Shown piece after piece: positions 33,626 through 45,916 of a stretch of DNA of 64,000 bases. The notes beneath the pieces were generated by a model. That model did not search any database, was not told where the DNA came from, and saw nothing but the letters and a program-made list of their open reading frames with translations. The translations under genes and the position numbers were made by a program. This DNA comes from Lotus japonicus (Eukaryota; Streptophyta; Magnoliopsida; Fabales; Fabaceae). The stretch spans positions 63,659,633 to 63,723,632 of the forward strand of contig NC_080042.1 in assembly GCF_012489685.1 (NCBI RefSeq), written 5' to 3'. Numbering within the stretch: the first letter of the stretch is position 1; each line of letters opens with the position of its first letter.

Positions 33626-34939
33626 TAGTAGGAAGTACTGTTTCACTCATCAACTAACTCACCTTAGAAGCAGCCACAAAAAGAGTAACTGAAACCAACA
33701 AAACATGAAGGAGTCAAGTGCAACGGGTGAGGAATGAGGATCACAAAAGGGAAAAGCTCAAAGACTTGAAGATCTGCAAATAGGTACCTTTTTTGGTTTT
33801 TCTAGTTAAATTTATCAAATTAGCTATCATCTTTGCTTTGTTTAAGTTGTGCCAATTCATTCACATGTGATATATTGCTAACGTTTCAGAACATGTAAGA
33901 CTTTTGAAATAGAAGAACAAAAGATCCACGCAAAGTGAGAACAAAATCATTAAATGTTTAAACTTTACTGTTCTGCAAATCTTACACAAAAACATAAAGA
34001 ATGAACAAGAAACGAGTATGTTGGAGAAGCTCTGGCTTTCATTTTTGTTTCCCTCTTGTTCACTGCTTTAGTAAGTGTTGGTGATATTCTAGAGGTGGAA
34101 TATGATATGCTATATATATTTACTGTATAACTTAGTAGAATATTAGAGTTAGAGGAAGTGTTTTATGGGCTGAATCAGTGAATCTTCTGTGTTTTTCTTG
34201 TTATTATATGCATATCATACACATGTACTTATAGCATAAGGAGTGATTGTCACAATTATGAAAGAGTCACCACTAGTTGCTACTGTTGCTTAATGCCCAC
34301 TAATCTCTTCACAAAGAAAGTGTTTCCTTCCTCTAACATCAATAACAATAAACTTATGCATTAATTGTTCCCTAACAATAATTAATTTCCACTAACTTAT
34401 CAACACATTACTCAAATGTAAGTTTTCCCTCATTCTGTCTTCCAAGTAAACTTTGTAATGTGTTTTGTTTTCTATGAAGTTTTGTTGGGACAGATTCGTC
34501 TTCTAGTAAAAAAGTTTAATTTCTGCACATGATATATGAGTCTGGGCATTGTCCACGCTTCAAGTCCAAAGGGTTCTTGCGTGACGGGGCATGCTAGGAT
34601 ATAATATAAGACTATTAATATGACTCTTACCTAAACGCTTAAACTTTTGGAATAGTTGGTTACTTGACATATTTACCGTGAATGACATTATATTGGATTT
34701 GAGATAAGTGGAAGGGTGTAAATCTAATTCTCCCTAATTGGACTAATTAATCTGCTTTGGTCTTGCTTTCTAGTTGGAGTTCAACTATGTTCTTAAATTC
34801 AATGAAAGGATGAACTAGTGAATTAGATTTGTGCACTTAGTTTTATCAAATACTCCCCTCCGGTCACATTGATTTCAGTAGGTTTGTGTATTTAATTTGT
34901 AAAGCAACTAATTATCCTAAAAGATTAAGCTGTTAAAGT
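31661..34939. other. Noncoding stretch
   Basis: AT-rich, with no gene I can support. It includes an A run at about 33597-33624, possibly the tail of a retroposed sequence (preceded by GAACTCTAGCGAATGAATT) and a short CT-rich region. Confidence 0.5.
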
Positions 34940-34975
34940 ATGTTACTTGTATTGATTGATATATTCAGGTGGAAG

Positions 34976-35323
34976 ATGGTTACTGAGGCAAAGGTGGAGT
35001 CCCTGATGAAGGTGAACCGTGTGTTAACGTGCATGTTGACCACGGTCATAGCCGTAATAAATTATCTAGACCCTGTCATCCAAGATGGTAGTAAGGCTGC
35101 AAGCAACATGATGAGTTTCAATTACCACTCCACACACTGCCTCGAACTATCCTTGGTTTTGGCAGGTACAAGGTTTCTACTCGGCGCAAACTACAGAAAC
35201 TTCAACCCAATAGTACTCAACTTCACATTTCTGGGTTCCATAGTTTTGTTTGTCATTGGTTCTGTCTTATGGGCACTTTACATGCTCTTTTACTTTTGGA
35301 AGAGAGTGGCTTACAACAAGTAA
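34976..35323 (+). CDS. Small membrane protein, unrecognised (115 aa)
   Basis: The ATG at 34976 follows an acceptor-like GATATATTCAG (to 34968), so an upstream leader exon is likely. The protein MVTEAKVESLMKVNRVLTCM has three probable membrane segments: LTCMLTTVIAVINYL (about 17-32), LELSLVLAGTRFLLGA (about 56-72) and LNFTFLGSIVLFVIGSVLWA (about 80-105, continuing into LYMLFYFW), and ends KRVAYNK. A positive C-terminus suggests an inside tail. Codon use and the long frame in an AT-rich region favour a gene, but I do not know the family. An 18-bp open extension upstream (MLLVLIDIFRWK) seems to be intron. Confidence 0.55.
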   Translation: MVTEAKVESLMKVNRVLTCMLTTVIAVINYLDPVIQDGSKAASNMMSFNYHSTHCLELSLVLAGTRFLLGANYRNFNPIVLNFTFLGSIVLFVIGSVLWALYMLFYFWKRVAYNK

Positions 35324-35892
35324 GGAAGGAAGTAGCCGTGAGACACCTCTTAAAAGTTTCTACTTTCTTGCATTCAGTTTCTCCAAGTTTTATTATTGAA
35401 CTATGGTAATAAATCACTAACTTTGATGAAGCTCTGTCGAAACTTGAAGTTTCTTTGATTCAGGATGATGTATTGACCTCTACATCTAATGTTTCTTCTT
35501 AATGCATTTTGATCAATTTCAAAAAAATGGGTGTCAGTCTGCACAGTAGTTAAATAGTTTGAACCTCTTGATTGAAAATTCAAGCAGAGTGGCACATTTA
35601 ACATTCACCACACCAAAGATTGAAAGTAATTTCATTTTTTTAAAAGTTAATACTTCCATGTATTTTTCCCATCAAAAAAAATAGAAAATACTTCCATGTA
35701 TTTTATGTGATTTGCAATTAATAGTAAAAATATAGTGAATTAATGGTCAAATTAGTTCTTGAGTCTAAATGTCATTTTTTCTTAGTGAAACTAAAATCAA
35801 ATTCTCTTACAAACTCGGGGACTAATTTGAACATTAACATAAATATGGTTCATTAACTTCTATTTTTCCAGCTATATTTGGAAACGGATTTA

Positions 35893-36090
35893 AGAAAAAG
35901 TTTAATTTTGATGCACCGACGGTGTAAAATTTTTTTACACCGTCAACCTACACCGTCAACCAATCAGATTTCAAGGATGTGACATGTCAATTAAAAAAAT
36001 TAAATGAAAGAAGATTTTCTCACATTATTGAAATCCAATTGGTTGACGGTGTAAAAAAACTTTACACCGTCGGTTCATCAAACTTTTTCT
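35893..36090. mobile_element. MITE, copy 1 of a CCGACGGTGTAAA family
   Basis: The ends are inverted: AGAAAAAGTTT..GATGCACCGACGGTGTAAA on the left and TTTACACCGTCGGTTCATC..AAACTTTTTCT on the right. A second, inner inverted pair (ACACCGTCAACC / GGTTGACGGTGT) follows. The 198-bp body is noncoding. A diverged second copy is at 63624-63796. The superfamily is not clear. Confidence 0.8.
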
Positions 36091-36859
36091 CTTTAAGAAA
36101 TTAAAGTAGTAATTGTAGTAATTGTGAGAGCAATTTAGCACAATAACAAAAAATAAAAAAAATAACTATTAAAGCCTGAAGATATAAATAATTAATAAAA
36201 ACCTTTAAAACTTTAGTGATAAGTGAAATTACATAATCAAACTATTATCTAAGTGTTATGGCCAGCTTCTAAGCCACTTAGTCTGGGGATATCTCAGCTG
36301 ACCAAAAAGGTATGCATTAAAGCATTCATCCGGACTGAATGAAGCATTCTCCATTACCTCAGGGATTCTCCCTATTTCTCCTTATTTTAGAGAATTGTAG
36401 CTCAAGCTTGGCACATTTACTTGGACTAATTTTCAAACGATAGACTTGCAAGCTAGGATTCAGTCTTCAACACGCAGCATTCAAGGATCCATTATTCTTC
36501 TTCACCCCCTTAGGAGTGTGCATTACTGCATTATAAATGTTTATTCTTATATAGTTTATCCTAATCATAAAAAAATATAGAAATATTAATTAAAACCAAA
36601 ACAACTCTTGCAAGAACCAAAACCCCAAACCAAGACACACCGAATTAAAAGATTCGAATGAGAGATATACTTTGATACATATAAATATTAGCCCCTTATT
36701 CCCCCACGTATAGCTATGAAATTAACAATCTTAAGACTTGAGTTGAGATAAATTAAATAATAATTTATACTAATTTACTAAACAAAACTCTGAACATTAT
36801 GGACCGACTTCGAAAAAATCATCAGTATATTTCATTTTAGCTTTTTTGAAGATATGAAT

Positions 36860-37091
36860 ATCACCTTAGTTGAACAATATATATATTAAACAAATTGAGT
36901 AGTTTTCTTTAGCGTTTAACAACGCAATTCTACCAAATGTTCACCTCTGTTGAACAATATATTAAACGAATTGAATAGTCATATTTAGCTTTTAACAAAG
37001 CAATTCTGCTAAATGTTCAGCTTTGTTACACAATATATTAAACAAATTGAATAGTCATCTTCACCTATTAACAACGCAATTCTGCTAAATG
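36860..37091. repeat. Three-copy tandem repeat, about 76 bp
   Basis: Units at 36860-36939, 36940-37015 and 37016-37091 share GAACAATATATTAAAC.AATTGA.TAGT and end GCAATTCT.C.AAATG. Units 2 and 3 are each 76 bp. Noncoding. Confidence 0.85.
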
Positions 37092-37119
37092 TATCATTAC
37101 ACATTAGTTTTATATATTA

Positions 37120-37916
37120 CTCCCTCCGTTCCTTTTTATTTGTCTTTCTAGCACAAAGCTCTTCCACTAAGGTATTGCACTTTTAGAGCTAATTTTCCCA
37201 TTTTACCCTAATTCAATTCACTATTTACTTTATCTTCATTCATAGAATTTCTCTCTCCAATAATTAATTTCCTAATTTTCCCACAACACTCTCTCTCATA
37301 TCATTAAACTATTTCAGTTTTCAACAACATTAATTTTACATTGTCTCATGCACTCCTCAAAAAAAGACTAAAAGACTTCAAAAAAAAAAAAGGAAACGCA
37401 GAAGGTTTATACAATTATACTCCAGCACTCCAATTCCCTCCAAGAAAGGACGTGTACATTTCACTCCAATTCCTTCGAATTCCAATTTAATCAAAACTTA
37501 ATTATTTGAATTCATTTATTTTTTAAATTCAAAGGCCAGTTTCCATTCAATCAAATTCTACTGCAGTTTTTTTTTGAACCACTAAGTATCATGCAATTTT
37601 ATGATGTGATTATATGAAATGTACTCCATAACTAACCGCAAAGTAACATTGGAGTATGTATTTATAGTCAAGTTGAATAGTCATATAGAATAATTAAAGC
37701 TAAAATCAGATTGGACAATGAAATTTTGAAGCAAGAAAGACAACACAGTTTTCAGGAAGCTCATTAAATTCAATTTTCCACTACTAAACTTTGAATGGAA
37801 TAATGAGATTGTGTTAGGGGTATAATTGGTACAATGTAACCTTAAATCACCAAATGACAAATAAAAGGAAACAAAAAAATAGTGCTAGAAAGACAAATAA
37901 AAAGGAACGGAGGGAG
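37120..37916. mobile_element. Stowaway/mariner-type element, 797 bp
   Basis: Starts CTCCCTCCGTTCCTTTTTAT and ends with the inverse of it; the inverted ends run about 35 bp through GTCTTTCTAGCAC. A TA target duplication flanks it (37118-37119, 37917-37918). No transposase frame is visible. It is long for a MITE of this type and may itself carry an insertion. Confidence 0.85.
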
Positions 37917-37918
37917 TA

Positions 37919-40199
37919 ATAAAAGAATGGAGTAGAGGAAAGAAAAAGAAAAAATTGCAGGAAATTTATAATTTCTTCAACGATATAAGAGATAATTCAT
38001 TCTTTGCATAAATTAACTTGATAGCGCTTAAGATACATATCACAGTAATCCACATCTATCCAATGAATCATTCAAGTTAGATACAAATGTTCAAATCGAC
38101 AACTCATCAACCTGCAAATTAATTAAACTAGTTACATTCTGGAATTGACTAAACAGACTCTCTGGTCGATCAGTTACATTCTGGACTTGACTAAAAACTG
38201 AAACTCTGGTCATATCACCTTCTTGAACTTCGTGTAAAGATCTCTTGTTACCCAGATGAGCTAGCCAAGAGCTATACAAATGGGATACATAATAACATAG
38301 ACAAGAGTTCATGTTATTGATCTATGCAACAAGGGTAATCAATGAAAAATTCTAGATAATGAACTTAGATTACACTTACAATGTTGAAAATTAATTATTG
38401 CACCCCGTTTGCTCATACAAAATCAAAAACTACGAAGAAATGATCACAAAAGAAACTTCCAAGTAAATAAGCAAATTTAACCTTCATAAATCTTTACAAC
38501 AAATCAGAAGCACAAAAGTCAAGATCCGTTCATCATAATATAGATCTAGCAAACTATCAAGAAAACAAAATTGTTTTTATGTGATTGCCTCAAATAACTG
38601 GTTAATTAAATCCATACATATAGAACAATAGCTAATCTTGAAGGAAAAAAAAAAGGAAAAAATTAGACAACACAAAACAGTATTAAACAAAGGGGAAAAA
38701 TAAAAACAATTGAAGAAATAATTAATGGAAAGATTGATAAGGTGTAGAGCTCCCTTCAATCCAAAGAAGGATGAAACTATTAAGGTCATAAAGCTCCTAA
38801 GATATGCAAGCCATGGAACTACCACAAAAGCACCTATGATGGGTAGATCCATGGGATCCATAGCAAAGCAGCTCTATTCAACCCAGTAAAATCCTCATTT
38901 GGACTTCAAGGAGCTCCACTCCACAACCCATCTTGAAAATAGAAAGAAAAACAAACCCTTCCTTCACATGCCAAAAAGTAAACCAAAGTCTCAGATCCAC
39001 AACAAGATTGATGACGAAGGTAACTATATATAAACGGTCTGAGAGATCTCTCCATATCTAAGCTAACTACCCCATATGGAAAAAAAGAAACTAGGGTTAA
39101 CCTTGAACCAAAGGAGGTGGAAGAGCCCTTAACCACTATGAAACCCTACCCTATTTTGCTGTTCTGATTGAGTTTCTTAAATAATGTAGTTGGAAAAGGG
39201 GCGCATGGGATTTTCACCACCACAGGTCACCTTTTTTATCCATTCAAATCAAGAATTGGAAAAACGAAAATAAATAAAATAAATTAAAATAAATTTTGGT
39301 GGGGTGCAATGATGATAGTAACATGCTGGACCGGGTTCAGTGCTTAGCTGTTTTTTTCAGTTTTCTTTTTACTTTATCATCACTTTATATATTGTCACCA
39401 TAGATTGGTCTCGGGAACCGGCTTCGTTAGATTCCTTTCGTCACGTGCCTTTCTCTGCTCTGCCTGCTAAATCCTCGAGATATACCCACATTTATCATTC
39501 TTTTTTTAACTGCCTACAGTTATTGCACTGTTATAACAATAACCTGAAAATTGAAAAAAAAAAAAGGAATTTGTTACAGAATAATTAAATATCTAGTTTT
39601 ATTTTGAAAATCAAACTATTTTTCCTATTTACCAAAAAAAAAAATTGAAAATCAAACTAACTCATTTTACTTAATGAGTTGAACTCGAGCTTAATTAGTT
39701 AATAAAAGTAGAATTCTAGGAGTACAACCCAACTCACCGGCCTGATCATAAATCAAGTAACCAAACTCGTGATGCATGATGGCCTCTGATGGTCTAGCCT
39801 TACCTATTAGATAGAGTTTTCTTTTTATTTTGTTTAAGCTTTTTTCATATTGGATTTTTTTGGTTAACAAGCTTTTTATTGTATCTAATTAAAGGTTTAT
39901 ACCTTTCAAAAAAAAAATTAAAGGTTTATAAATAAATAATATGTAATAAAAATAACAGCAAACATTTTAATCACAATTATATTACACTCTAATATAATAT
40001 ATATTAATATTAAATATATTAATAATATTTGGTAAAAAGTGCGTTATTTTTATCTAAGTTAAAAATTAGATGATTTTGTAAAAAAAAATTACATGATTTA
40101 AAAAATATATGTTAAACAAACTGGTTAATTAACTCATTTAAGTTATATTGAAGCAATTAAAAAAAAAAAACTTCATAGACAAACTTGTTTACCCCCGGC
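37919..40199. other. Noncoding stretch
   Basis: No supported gene. 38100-38212 (minus) holds an imperfect ~41-bp duplication. The open frames at 38577-38861 and 38906-39136 on the minus strand are Phe/Leu-rich and show no family resemblance. Confidence 0.5.
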
Positions 40200-41090
40200 T
40201 GTCTCCTTAATTCGAGAGCCTCCATCTCGTTTTTATGTGTTTGTCGTGCTGATCGGTTGCATAGGTGATCTGCTGAGGTATGATTGAGTTATTCGGGTTG
40301 AGCATATCCTTCGTGAGGGGATTGGAATGCATGCGCCGATTTCTTAGCCAAAGCGGGTGTTCTAGAATAAAAACCCTAAGGCAAGAACAGATGAACCAAA
40401 AGTTTAGAGTCTTATTCAGATGAAAACTTGAACATGGATTATATATCACTGACTCCCCATTATATAGTTGGAGAGCCCAAAACCCTAGTTACAAATACAT
40501 TAATAAGTTGACTATGCTACATAAATAGGGGAGGAAATCAAGGTCTCAACAATTAATTCCTTTGACTTAAAAAAAAACAATTAATTCCTTTGACTAGTCA
40601 CGAGGATAAAGGGGGATGAATCTTGACTACACCTCATGCTTGATTGTCTTCCTTTTGGGTCTGCTTACTTGATTCTTGGGTCACTCATCTGGCTTTGGAG
40701 GCACGCTCGGTCCAATCCAAATCCATAACGATACACAGCCCCCCAAGGCTTGTGGCTAGGAACTAGACACAAAAGCCTTTAGAACTACGCAAATATTGCT
40801 TTAAGTCGGTTGTTGGTTTCGAGGCCTTGACTTCTTTAATTCCTCAAGTCTGCGTGGTCGGCTGTTTATAACGAACTTTGCGTTGTTGCTTTTTGTATGA
40901 TTGTTCTTATCTTTCATCAGCTATAAATGTGTAGCATTTGTCAAGCGATCCGTTTTGGCTCTTTTATGCGTTGCTCGCTCCTCGAACAATGATCATTCAT
41001 TTATAGGGCGCTCAGTACATTGATGGTATCGTAAGCGCACTTTGTCCATGTACTAGGACTCGATGTGCGACTAACGGAGTTTGCACAAAC
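40200..41090. other. GC-richer repetitive stretch, unassigned
   Basis: Composition is less AT-rich than the flanks and suggests LTR or element sequence, but I could not define termini. A ~53-bp phrase at 40681-40733 (GGAGGCACGCTCGGTCCAAT) recurs at 44311-44362 with few changes. Confidence 0.4.
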
Positions 41091-41560
41091 TTGATGGTGA
41101 GACCAAGTGTTGAGGCTCGACGCGCGACTTGAGTGCGGATATTAAACTCACATGGCTCGAGGCCAGGTGGTAAGACTCGCCGGAGATTGGACGCACTTGA
41201 TGGCGAGACCAAGTGGTGATGCTCGACGCCCAACCTGAGTCGGCAGAGATTGAACTCACTTGATGGCAAGACCAAGTGGTGAGCCTCCACACGCGACCTG
41301 AGTCGGCAGAGATTGAACGCACTTGATGGCGAGACCATGTGGTGAGGCTCGACGCGCGCGACCTGAGTCGGCAGAGATTGAACGCACTTGATGGCGAGAC
41401 CAAGTGGTGAGGCTCGACGCGCGGCACGGGGTCGGCGAAGGTTATAAACGCACCTGGCACGGGGCCAAGTGGTGAGGCTCGACGCGCGACACATGTCGGC
41501 GGAGGTTATAAACACACCTGACACGGGGCCAAGTGGTGAGGCTCGACACAAAACATTAGA
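41091..41560. repeat. GC-rich minisatellite, period about 62 bp, 7-8 units
   Basis: Units share GAGACCAAGTGGTGAGGCTC GACGCGCGACCTGAGTCGGC AGAGATTGAACGCACTTGAT. The last two units carry a variant (GGTTATAAACGCACCTGGCA CGGGGCC). The minus strand is open across much of it (Ser/His/Arg-rich), most likely a by-product of the repeat. Confidence 0.9.
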
Positions 41561-41913
41561 TCGGGCAGGCAAAGTTCGACACTCTGCATAGGGCCAGTGG
41601 TTTTTGTTTTGTTGACCGATTGTCCCCTTCTTTGTGACTTTCAAAACTTTGTGCTTGTTCCTTGCTTATTTAACAGGACATCAATTATAGTCATGAATCA
41701 GTGAATGGTTGTGAAGGACCTCACACATATTGTGCAGTGTTGTTTTGTTCTTTAACTGCAAGTTTAAGAATTAGGCAGCTAGCATTAGTGCCATGAAAGA
41801 ATGACCATAAATGATATTAATGAGCCATCAATAGTATTATAAATACTCCACAAATTAAGTACTCCATATTCTTTCAAGTATTCCTCATTCATTAACGTGT
41901 ACTACTATGTTTG

Positions 41914-42796
41914 GAAAAGAAATACGTTATGCTAATAAGTGTAGGACCGATTAGCAAAGGATTCAGTTATGGCCATAACGAAGTATTTAAGCACATTAAT
42001 GTGATAACATTGAGGCTTAAAGGGTCAAATGACCCTTGAAATTACAAAGAGAATCAATTTCAGGACCTAAAATTGTTATACATCAAATTGGGTTCCTAAG
42101 AATTTTTTTTTTAAATTCAATTAAGGACAAATGGTGTCAGACGGTGATGTGGCTTCAATTTTAGCCTTCTCAGCTTTTCCACGTGGCATTTAATCTTTTT
42201 TTAAAAATAATTAATTCAAAAACTTAAATTTTTTATTCCAAGTCATAACTTAAAAATATAACTTTAATATGATCTCTAACAAAACCTAATCTAATCAATA
42301 CTAATCCCTAATCAAATCAATACTAATCCCAAATTCAAACTAGAAATTCACCTTGAAAAGAAATACGTTATGCTAATAAGTGTAGGACCGATTAGCAAAG
42401 GATTCAGTTATGGCCATAACGAAGTATTTAAGCACATTAATGTGATAACATTGAGGCTTAAAGGGTCAAATGACCCCTGAAATTACAAAGAGAATCAATT
42501 TCAGGACCTAAAATTGTTATACATCAAATTGGGTTCCTAAGAATTTTTTTTTTAAATTCAATTAAGGACAAATGGTGTCAGACGGTGATGTGGCTTCAAT
42601 TTTAGCCTTCTCAGCTTTTCCACGTGGCATTTAATCTTTTTTTAAAAATAATTAATTCAAAAACTTAAATTTTTTATTCCAAGTCATAACTTAAAAATAT
42701 AACTTTAATATGATCTCTAACAAAACCTAATCTAATCAATACTAATCCCTAATCAAATCAATACTAATCCCAAATTCAAACTAGAAATTCACCTTG
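41914..42796. repeat. Recent 441-bp tandem duplication
   Basis: 41914-42354 and 42355-42795 are nearly identical; I see one substitution (GACCCTTGAAATT against GACCCCTGAAATT). Each copy contains about 100 bp of flank and then the left terminus of the MULE-like element that ends at 43919. Confidence 0.95.
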
Positions 42797-43919
42797 TTTT
42801 TTAGCAAGCCCCTTCTTTCTCTTCCCCTTCTTCTCCTACTAGTAGAACCCAACCACACCACAACCAGAACCCACACTCAACAACAACACCACCTCCCATA
42901 AACTCAATCTTCTTCTTCCCTACCAACAACTCAAACCACCACAATTACAACCCTTCACCATGACCCCCAGCCACCACATCAACCCAAATAGCCACCTCTC
43001 CACCATCAGAACCACTTCACTTCCACCCCCAATCAAACCTTCCGGAATCAGAAAATGAAGATGAAAGAAAACACAATCATGGACTTGCAAACCAAAACCA
43101 AAACAGAATTAGACTAATCCCTTCCTCTCCCCACTTATTCCTCTTTCTTTCCCCCAATCCCTCCTCCTCCACCACCCCGCCGCCACTAAATCTTCTTCGC
43201 CGCCATTCACTTTCTTTTCCTCTCATTTCAAGAGAACATTACCTCCTCCACATCTTCCTTTCTTCTCTTTTTAGCCCAGATCAACAGCACCATAGCCCAG
43301 ATCTGAAACACCTTTGTGTTCGGCGCTTTGCATGTGGGCGGGATCAGCGACGACAGAGTGTGGTGGTTGTTACAGTGGGTGCAGACGTCGTGGCAGGCTT
43401 ATTGAATGACGGCGGCGCTGGTAGGGGAGAATCGGAGAAAAAATAAAACGACGAATGGAAAGGAGAAGAATGATGAAACTCGTCGATCCCGGTGGAAGCA
43501 CGAAATCATCGCCTCTGATGAAGCTCGCCGGAACCAGGGCGGTGGGTGCAGTAGTTTCCATCGATGGAGCAAGGGTTATGGGAGAGGTGGTGCAGTTGGT
43601 CCTGGAACTGATTCCCGGTAGAGAATAACCTTTACTAGATTAGGTTTTTGTTTAGATTAGAGATTTTATTAGATTAGGATTTTATTAAGTTTTTTTTTCT
43701 GCTTATATAATTGAGTTGGATTTAAAAAATGAATTTTAATAATTTTTCTAATTAAAAAAAAACCATGTGGTATTGCTGACTAGGACAAAATTGAAGGCTG
43801 GCAACATTTGACCTTAATTGAATTAATTTTTTTCTAGGGACCCAATTTGATGTAAAAAATATTTAGGTCCTGTAACTGATTCCCTTTGTAATCTCAGGGG
43901 TCATTTGACCCTTTAAGCC
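42014..43919. mobile_element. Long-TIR MULE / Pack-MULE-like element with duplicated left end
   Basis: The left end GGCTTAAAGGGTCAAATGAC (42014, and again at 42455 in the duplication) is inverted at the right end (GGTCATTTGACCCTTTAAGC, to 43919). Similarity extends about 130 bp inward on both sides. Flanks TAACATTGA (42005-42013) and TAACATTTA (43920-43928) are a 9-bp target duplication with one mismatch, as expected for Mutator-type elements. No transposase is present. The interior 42797-43625 is GC-rich with CCGCCGCCACTAAATCTTCTTC and short open frames, unlike its surroundings, and may be captured gene sequence. Confidence 0.75.
43370..43621. other. GC-rich possible captured gene fragment inside the MULE-like element
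   Basis: Both strands are open for 60-70 codons (minus 43561-43370, plus 43406-43621). The sequence is rich in GGCGG and CGACGA and contrasts with AT-rich flanks. No domain is recognisable; donor unknown. Confidence 0.35.
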
Positions 43920-44310
43920 TAACATTTATAATACAAGTATTTGTTTCAAAATATTTGAACGGTAATTTAATTGCATATTAGATTGGTGATTCATTATTTC
44001 AATTAAATTGAAGACATTGACCCGAACTCATCAGTACAAATTAGGGAACAAAAATCACGCTTCAAACAATGTACTATTTTTGCTTTTATTTCTCTATGAT
44101 TTCCCTAATTAAATCAAGGTTTGATAGTCTCATTTCCACTTTTCATAAAACATAAAAAAAAATAGATATGATAAATTATAGAAGCATAGTGAATATAAAA
44201 AAAAAACCACCAAATTGATGCAAGAGAACACAAACAATGAAAATAAGATATTTGTTATCTAACCAAATAGAAGGCATGGTTCCCCCAACAGTTGCACATG
44301 TATTTGATTC

Positions 44311-44362
44311 GCTCATCCGGATTTGGAGGCACGCTCAGTCCAATCCAAATTCATAACGGTAC
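44311..44362. repeat. Dispersed repeat, second copy of the 40681 phrase
   Basis: CTCATCCGGATTTGGAGGCA followed by CGCTCAGTCCAATCCAAATT matches 40681-40733 with few changes. The flanks do not match, so this is an element fragment. Confidence 0.7.
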
Positions 44363-44599
44363 AACGGGAGTTTGACAAGATTCTGACATCTTCCTAGTCT
44401 AGACCCCCCCTTCCTGGCATGCAGATTCTCTAGGTGTTATGACTGTTAGGCAGTAAGGGGTCCTTTCCTTGTTGTTTTTTTTATTTGGTTCTCTTTATTG
44501 TTATGCATAAAAAAACATGTTTACCTCACATACCATAGCAAACTGTTGACCTCATAAGGATTTTATCTTTTTATTTTATTTTTTTTGTGAATGGGAAAA

Positions 44600-45290
44600 G
44601 AAAACAACATAACTACAGAGCTAATAAATCATGTGCCAAAAGAGTCAAGACAGGGGGAATGGGAGAGTCCAAAGCTGTCACTGCACGCTGCAATCAGCTC
44701 CAAGCCCTACGAGGCAACCCGTTGGTGCATTATCTCCAAGGAACATATGCTAGATACGAACGTCCCAGTCGCGAGAGAGAATAAGGTGCAAATCCAACAA
44801 AGCGCTCCCATACACATAAAAGTCATATTGTTTCTTCTTCAGCGCCCCCACCAACTCCAAGCAACTCAACTCGTTAAGTTTACGAATATTGCTATAAGCT
44901 TCTTCCATTGTCAACGAGGTAAAGCCCGGCGGTGGCAACAACCATGCAACGTGGCTTTGCGACACACATGCACGGTGCAACTGAGAACCAAGATAGGAAA
45001 TAAAATCTTATTGCTCCCTACGAATCCAAGCACACACTTAAGCAATCGTCCACTGCTTATATCATTCTTCCACCGCCAAAGGCCCCAAATGGCAGCTATG
45101 AACACTACAACATTGGCTCCCTTTAGCCTGACTCTCAACCCACGATTTGATTGAAGTCGAATTAAAACCTGGCCATGAAAGAGCATTAAATCGCAACCTT
45201 ACTTCCCTTAAGTGGGGGAAATCCATCAGGCAATGAAAATTATCCTCCACAACATGAGAGCAACAAGGACAACTAGGGGAGGATGCAAGA
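44600..45290 (-). pseudogene. LINE ORF2 C-terminal fragment (zf-RVT and beyond)
   Basis: On the minus strand from about 45275: SCPCCSHVVEDNFHCLMDFP then HLREVRLRFNALSWPGF, a zf-RVT-like CxxC...H module as at the C-terminus of plant L1-type LINE ORF2. After frame changes: VVVFIAAIWGLWRWKND, and later VAWLLPPPGFTSLTMEEA, which resembles the RNase H entry of such elements. Several frameshifts and stops break it, so it is long dead. Confidence 0.5.
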
Positions 45291-45297
45291 TAGCACT

Positions 45298-45905
45298 AGT
45301 GACAGATCCACCTTATACTCAGGGGGTTCATCTGAACCCCATGAGTTCAGATGAACCCCTGCAAAAAAAATAAAATTACACTCACCGCCTTATATAATTT
45401 TTTTTGAACCCTCTGAAAATTTTAATTTATACTAGTAGACCAAGTTTTGTACCTGTTTGTACAAAGACCCACACTCACTTACTCCTCTCACCCTCTCTCT
45501 CACACACACGTGGACTTAACCACTCACCCTCTTTCTCTTGCTACCCTAAGTCCCACCCAACTGCGAAGTGAGAACTGACCCAAGCCAAGCACACACGCGA
45601 CGCACCCACTGGCGGCCGACCACCACCACGACACCACGCACCACCTGCGCTGCGCTTGAAGCCAAATTGAAGATACATAGATGAACGATTGTTTAGTTAC
45701 TTACATTGCGAGTGATGTATTCAATAACATTGACTCTGAGCTTATTGTTCAACGATTTCAGAATATGAAATCACGTAGAGAAGAACTATGACTTGTACAA
45801 TTTCTGATGTATAAACATATTAAAGTTGTTTTTAATTATTTTTTTACCGATGTGTTCATTTGAAAAATTTGAACCTCGTGACCCCGAGTCCTGGATCCGC
45901 CACTG
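45298..45905. mobile_element. Small TIR element with (A)GTGGCGGATCC-type ends
   Basis: The right end GGATCCGCCACTGA (45892-45905) is the inverse of the left end TAGTGACAGATCC (45298-45310), allowing two mismatches. Inside lies an AGGGGTTCATCTGAACCC inverted phrase (45330-45360). Ends of this type are widespread in plant genomes. I cannot see a clean target duplication. Confidence 0.4.
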
Positions 45906-45916
45906 ATCAAAGCTTA

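Noticed and set aside
41012..41644. 210-codon minus-strand ORF as a Ser/Arg-rich protein
   Set aside because: It coincides with the 62-bp minisatellite; the repeated sequence alone explains the open frame.
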